From assembly GCA_965153355.1 (NCBI GenBank), contig OZ231126.1, forward strand, positions 73,160,001 through 73,224,000: a stretch of 64,000 nucleotides of DNA, read 5' to 3'. The notes under the pieces were generated by a model. It was not told the DNA's origin. It did no database searches and was given only the letters and a program-made list of their open reading frames with translations. Made by a program: the position numbers and the translations under genes. Each line of letters opens with the position of its first letter. The stretch's first letter is position 1. Of this stretch, positions 60,836 through 64,000 are shown one piece after another. Origin of the DNA: Flaccisagitta enflata (lineage: Eukaryota > Chaetognatha > Sagittoidea > Aphragmophora).

Positions 60836-61169
60836 CCCATTATTAACATGACTGGGAAATGATAAAATGGGCTGTCACCAGAGACGTCAGGAAGCACTAA
60901 ATTCTACTATTATCCACTGTCCTGCGCTCAGTGCTTAGTTTTATTACACCGGTAAGATAAAGTGTATACCATGGAAGAACGATCTCACTAAACAGTAAAA
61001 AAGGGAAATAACTCCCACTGGAGAAAGACAAAAAAAATTGGCAGCAGATAAGTGAGGACATGTTGAAGATATATTCCGCAAAAAAAAGGTTGATACTAGA
61101 AGGTGAACAGATGTCAATTACCAAGAGATAAGGAAAGGAGAGAGGACGACGAGAGAGAGCGATGAGGAA

Positions 61170-61662
61170 GAAAAAGCGTAAAATGGAGAAGGAGAAGAAG
61201 ATTAGGAAAAAGAAAAAGAAGAAGAAGATGAAGATGAAGAAGAAGAAGAAGAGGAAGAAGGAGAAGGAGAAGAAGAAGAAGAAGAAGAAGAAGAAGAAGA
61301 AGAAGAAGAAGAAGAAGAAGAAGAAGAAGAAGAAGAAGAAGAAGAAGAAGAAGAAGAAGAAGGAGAAGAAGAAGAAGAAGAAGAAGAAGAAGAAGAAGAA
61401 GAAGAAGAAGAAGAAGAAGAAGAAAAAGAAAAAGAAAAAGAAAAAGAAGAAAAAGAAAAAGAAAAAGAAAAAGAAAAAGAAAAAGAAAAAGAAAAAGAAA
61501 AAGAAGAGGAGAAAAAAGAAAAAGAAGGAGAAGAAGAAGAAGAAGATGAAGAAGAAGAAAAAGAAGAAGAAGAAGAAGAAGAAGAAGAAGAAGAAGAAGA
61601 AGAAGAAGAAGAAGAAGAAGAAGAGGGAGAGGAGGAAAAAGAAAAAGGAGAAGAAGAATAGG
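61170..61662. repeat. (AAG)n/(GAAAAA)n array, ~490 bp
   Basis: Almost entirely purine on the plus strand. Lys and Phe homopolymer frames here are artefacts. Confidence 0.97.
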
Positions 61663-61853
61663 AATGGACTGGGGAAGAGCGATGGGAACAAAGTCGGATA
61701 CACAGCTTCCCCAGTCGCGTAATGGTGGCTAATCAAGCATTGGGCAGGGACTGTATAACTACCCATGTATGACAAACAAATGTAAACAATGTACATAATT
61801 AATAGACTGAACAACCGTCGGACCAATGCACTGACGGACATATCGCGAGGCTA

Positions 61854-62076
61854 AACAAGGCCGGATACATGGATACCCCAGTCGCGTGCGGGTGGGCAGG
61901 GGCCATATTCGAGGTCATCTCATTATTTGACCGCAAAAAAAAAAAAAAAAGAAAAAAGAAAGTAAAGTGTGATGGACCGACCGACAGACCGTCAGACCGA
62001 TGGACCAATGGACGGACCGACAAAACGTCAGACCGACAAAGCAGGGTGTAGAGTCGCATAGCGCACGACTGAAAAG
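61854..62076 (+). mobile_element. Hairpin-ended element, subfamily A
   Basis: aacaaggccggatacatgga start, gtgggcaggggccatattcg, aagtaaagtgtgatgg, (gaccgaca)n, tgtagagtcgcatagcgc then acgactgaaaag. The end hairpin is slightly decayed. Confidence 0.72.
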
Positions 62077-62167
62077 AATAAAGAAGGAAGAAAATGACAA
62101 GATAAAGGAGTGGCGACCGGAATCACCGATGTTAACTTTATGATGGAAATGAAACATTTTTTCACTT

Positions 62168-62640
62168 TTAAGTCGCGTCCACACGACTGTACACTCCGCT
62201 GTGTCCGTCCGTCCGTCGGTTGGTCGGTCTGTCTGTCAGTCTGTCACACTTTTACTTTTTTTATCAATTTTATTCCCTTAAATCATTTTCAGTCATTTTA
62301 GAGTATACCAAGTCATTCTAGGTCATGCTAAGTCATTCTGTAAGTCTCGCACGCGACTTAGGGGGCGTTTCTAGTCAAAGACGATTGCGTTTTGAAAGGG
62401 CCACTCAGTCGCTTGCTAAGTTCATTTGCTCGCACTGCTCACTCCGCTCACTCGCTCCGCAGCGCTCTGCTTGCTTTGCTCTCTCGCTCCATTCACAGGC
62501 TCGCTCACTCGCTCACTCCCTCGTGGGACAGTTGAAATTCTTGCATATGTGTTCACACTGTTATCGCGTTTCACGGGAACAAACGCGTTTTTGGCGCTCA
62601 CTAGCTAGAAACACGCCCTTATAGGTGTTGGCCTTGTTCT
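62168..62640 (-). mobile_element. Subfamily B element interrupted by a MITE
   Basis: Plus-strand: aagtcgcgtccacacgactg, (CCGT/GGTC)n, cattttcagtcattttag units, tctcgcacgcgactta, then the MITE 62,361-62,618, then ttataggtgttggccttg. Removing the insert would bring the two halves of the subfamily B end together, which proves nesting. Confidence 0.82.
62361..62618. mobile_element. Harbinger-like MITE inserted into a subfamily B element, TTA duplication
   Basis: Ends gggggcgtttctagtcaaag and, inverted, gggcgtgtttctagctagtg. TTA is duplicated at 62,358-62,360 and 62,619-62,621. The empty site is known from the other subfamily B copies (gcgacttataggtgttgg), so the duplication length is certain. 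Confidence 0.88.
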
Positions 62641-62679
62641 TGTCTCATTCTTCTTCCTTCCTTTAGACTCTTTTTATCG

Positions 62680-62908
62680 TTTTAGTCGCGTGCACGGGAC
62701 TCTGTAACCCATGAGGTCTGCCGGTTGGTCGGTTTGTCGGTTTGTTTGGTTGATTGATCCATTGGTCTAAAAACTTCGTTTTTATCCCCGTTTTGAGGTC
62801 ATTTCAGCATTCATTGCCCCTGCCCTGTTCCTGGTAGGTCTATATCATCACTGCCCCTGCCCATCCACACGCGACTTGTGTAGCCGTGTATCCGGCCTTG
62901 TTTTTGTA
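62680..62908 (-). mobile_element. Hairpin-ended element, subfamily A, no (CCGT) expansion
   Basis: tttagtcgcgtgcacgggac, (ggttggtc)n-like part, cccctgcccatccacacgcg, acttgtgtagccgtgtatcc, ggccttgttttt. Confidence 0.68.
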
Positions 62909-62973
62909 TTGAGCTTCTTTTCATAGTCGCTGAATATAAACATGCGCGACAGTTGTGCAATCTGTCGCTTGAG

Positions 62974-63204
62974 TTTTTAGTCGCGTGCACGCAACTCTAC
63001 AACCCGCTTTGTCCGTCGGTCGGTCGGTCGGTCTGTTGGTCGGTCGGTCGGTTGGTTGGTTGGTCGGTCGGTCACACTTTACTTTTTATTATGATTTTAT
63101 TTCTTTGACCTCGCTGCTCCTGCCCAAATAGTCTGGTGACCTCAAATATGGCCCCTGCCCACTCGCACGCGACTTCCGTAGCCGTGTATCCGGCCTTGTT
63201 TTTT
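62974..63204 (-). mobile_element. Hairpin-ended element, subfamily A, complete
   Basis: tagtcgcgtgcacgcaactc, tacaacccgctttgtccg, (tcgg)n, cacactttactttttatt, gcccactcgcacgcgacttc, cgtgtatccggccttgttt. Confidence 0.75.
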
Positions 63205-63530
63205 TTTCTGATTAGTTTTTCTTTCAATTAAGTTTGATGGATGAAATGAAAGCGTCGCGTTGAAAAAGCGACACGCAATCAAGAATTGAAAATGCTCTCT
63301 CCTTGATAATGTCTGTCTGACATTGGCGCGGTGAGAAAAGTAATTGCCCGCTTGTTGTTCTTTGCTTTTATGATAATGTATGTATGCATGCATGCATGTA
63401 TATATGCATGTATGTATGCCTGCATGTATGTATCATGTGTGTATCCAATCTGTCTTTCTGTCCATTTCCCTGTTCCCTTCAACATACCATACATACCATA
63501 CATAAAATGCATCTCTTTGACTCACTGTCT

Positions 63531-64000
<470 letters not shown>

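Noticed and set aside
60897-61841. 314-codon Phe-rich protein and the opposite Lys-rich protein
   Set aside because: Purine-tract artefact of the (AAG)n array.

Overview
The window is eukaryotic, almost certainly from an invertebrate animal. Several genes can be followed across introns with GT-AG borders and matching phases. Microsatellites and minisatellites are extremely dense. Short DNA transposons, a tRNA-like SINE head and an immunoglobulin-superfamily gene with huge introns are present. Abundant short elements that combine an (ACGG)n-type microsatellite with a terminal hairpin recall elements known from molluscs. A marine mollusc or other lophotrochozoan is a guess, not a determination.

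Region 1 (1-19,922) is the prize: an endogenous Polinton/Maverick (adintovirus-like) element. On the minus strand, from right to left, lie a packaging ATPase (3' part, broken), a Lys-rich ORF, a conserved Polinton ORF (broken), a retroviral-type integrase (broken), a one-span membrane protein, a penton-like minor capsid protein, a Lys/Ser-rich protein, two Cys-rich acidic proteins, a protein ending in a linker-histone-like winged helix, a major capsid protein, a protamine-like Arg/Lys protein and a protein-primed family B DNA polymerase. The capsid gene has 8 exons that join without a stop to 506 codons. The polymerase has an in-frame TGA just before motif C and weak catalytic motifs. Convergent with it, on the plus strand at 120-3042, is a six-exon superfamily 3 helicase of parvovirus-NS1 type with 467 sense codons. 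I saw no adenain-type protease. Left and right termini are not visible: the left would be outside the window or hidden, and the right is covered by interspersed repeats from 19,949.

Region 2 (19,923-64,000) is repeat-rich host DNA. Four minus-strand exons (63,790-64,000; 49,842-49,942; 47,751-47,864; 24,875-25,020) join in phase and encode the end of one Ig domain, one whole Ig domain and probably the start of another, so most of this region is introns of one Ig-superfamily gene. A truncated copy of the last exon lies at 28,140-28,214.

The introns hold a family of hairpin-ended elements in three subfamilies, several MITEs with recognisable TIRs and target-site duplications (21,702-22,188; 53,743-54,032; 54,253-54,847; 60,040-60,723; 62,361-62,618), fold-back elements (23,577-24,385; 30,031-32,200; 25,258-27,731), a threefold tandem duplication of a ~1.57-kb unit (37,841-42,481), a dead Tc1/mariner transposase (59,040-59,366) and very long simple repeats. 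No rRNA, functional tRNA or CRISPR was seen.

The Polinton genes make sense as one virion programme: replication (PolB, SF3 helicase), integration (INT), packaging (ATPase), shell (major and minor capsid) and an unusually rich set of candidate DNA-condensing proteins (H1-like, protamine-like, Lys/Ser-rich). Some genes remain open while the integrase, ATPase and polymerase are broken, so this copy is probably no longer autonomous.
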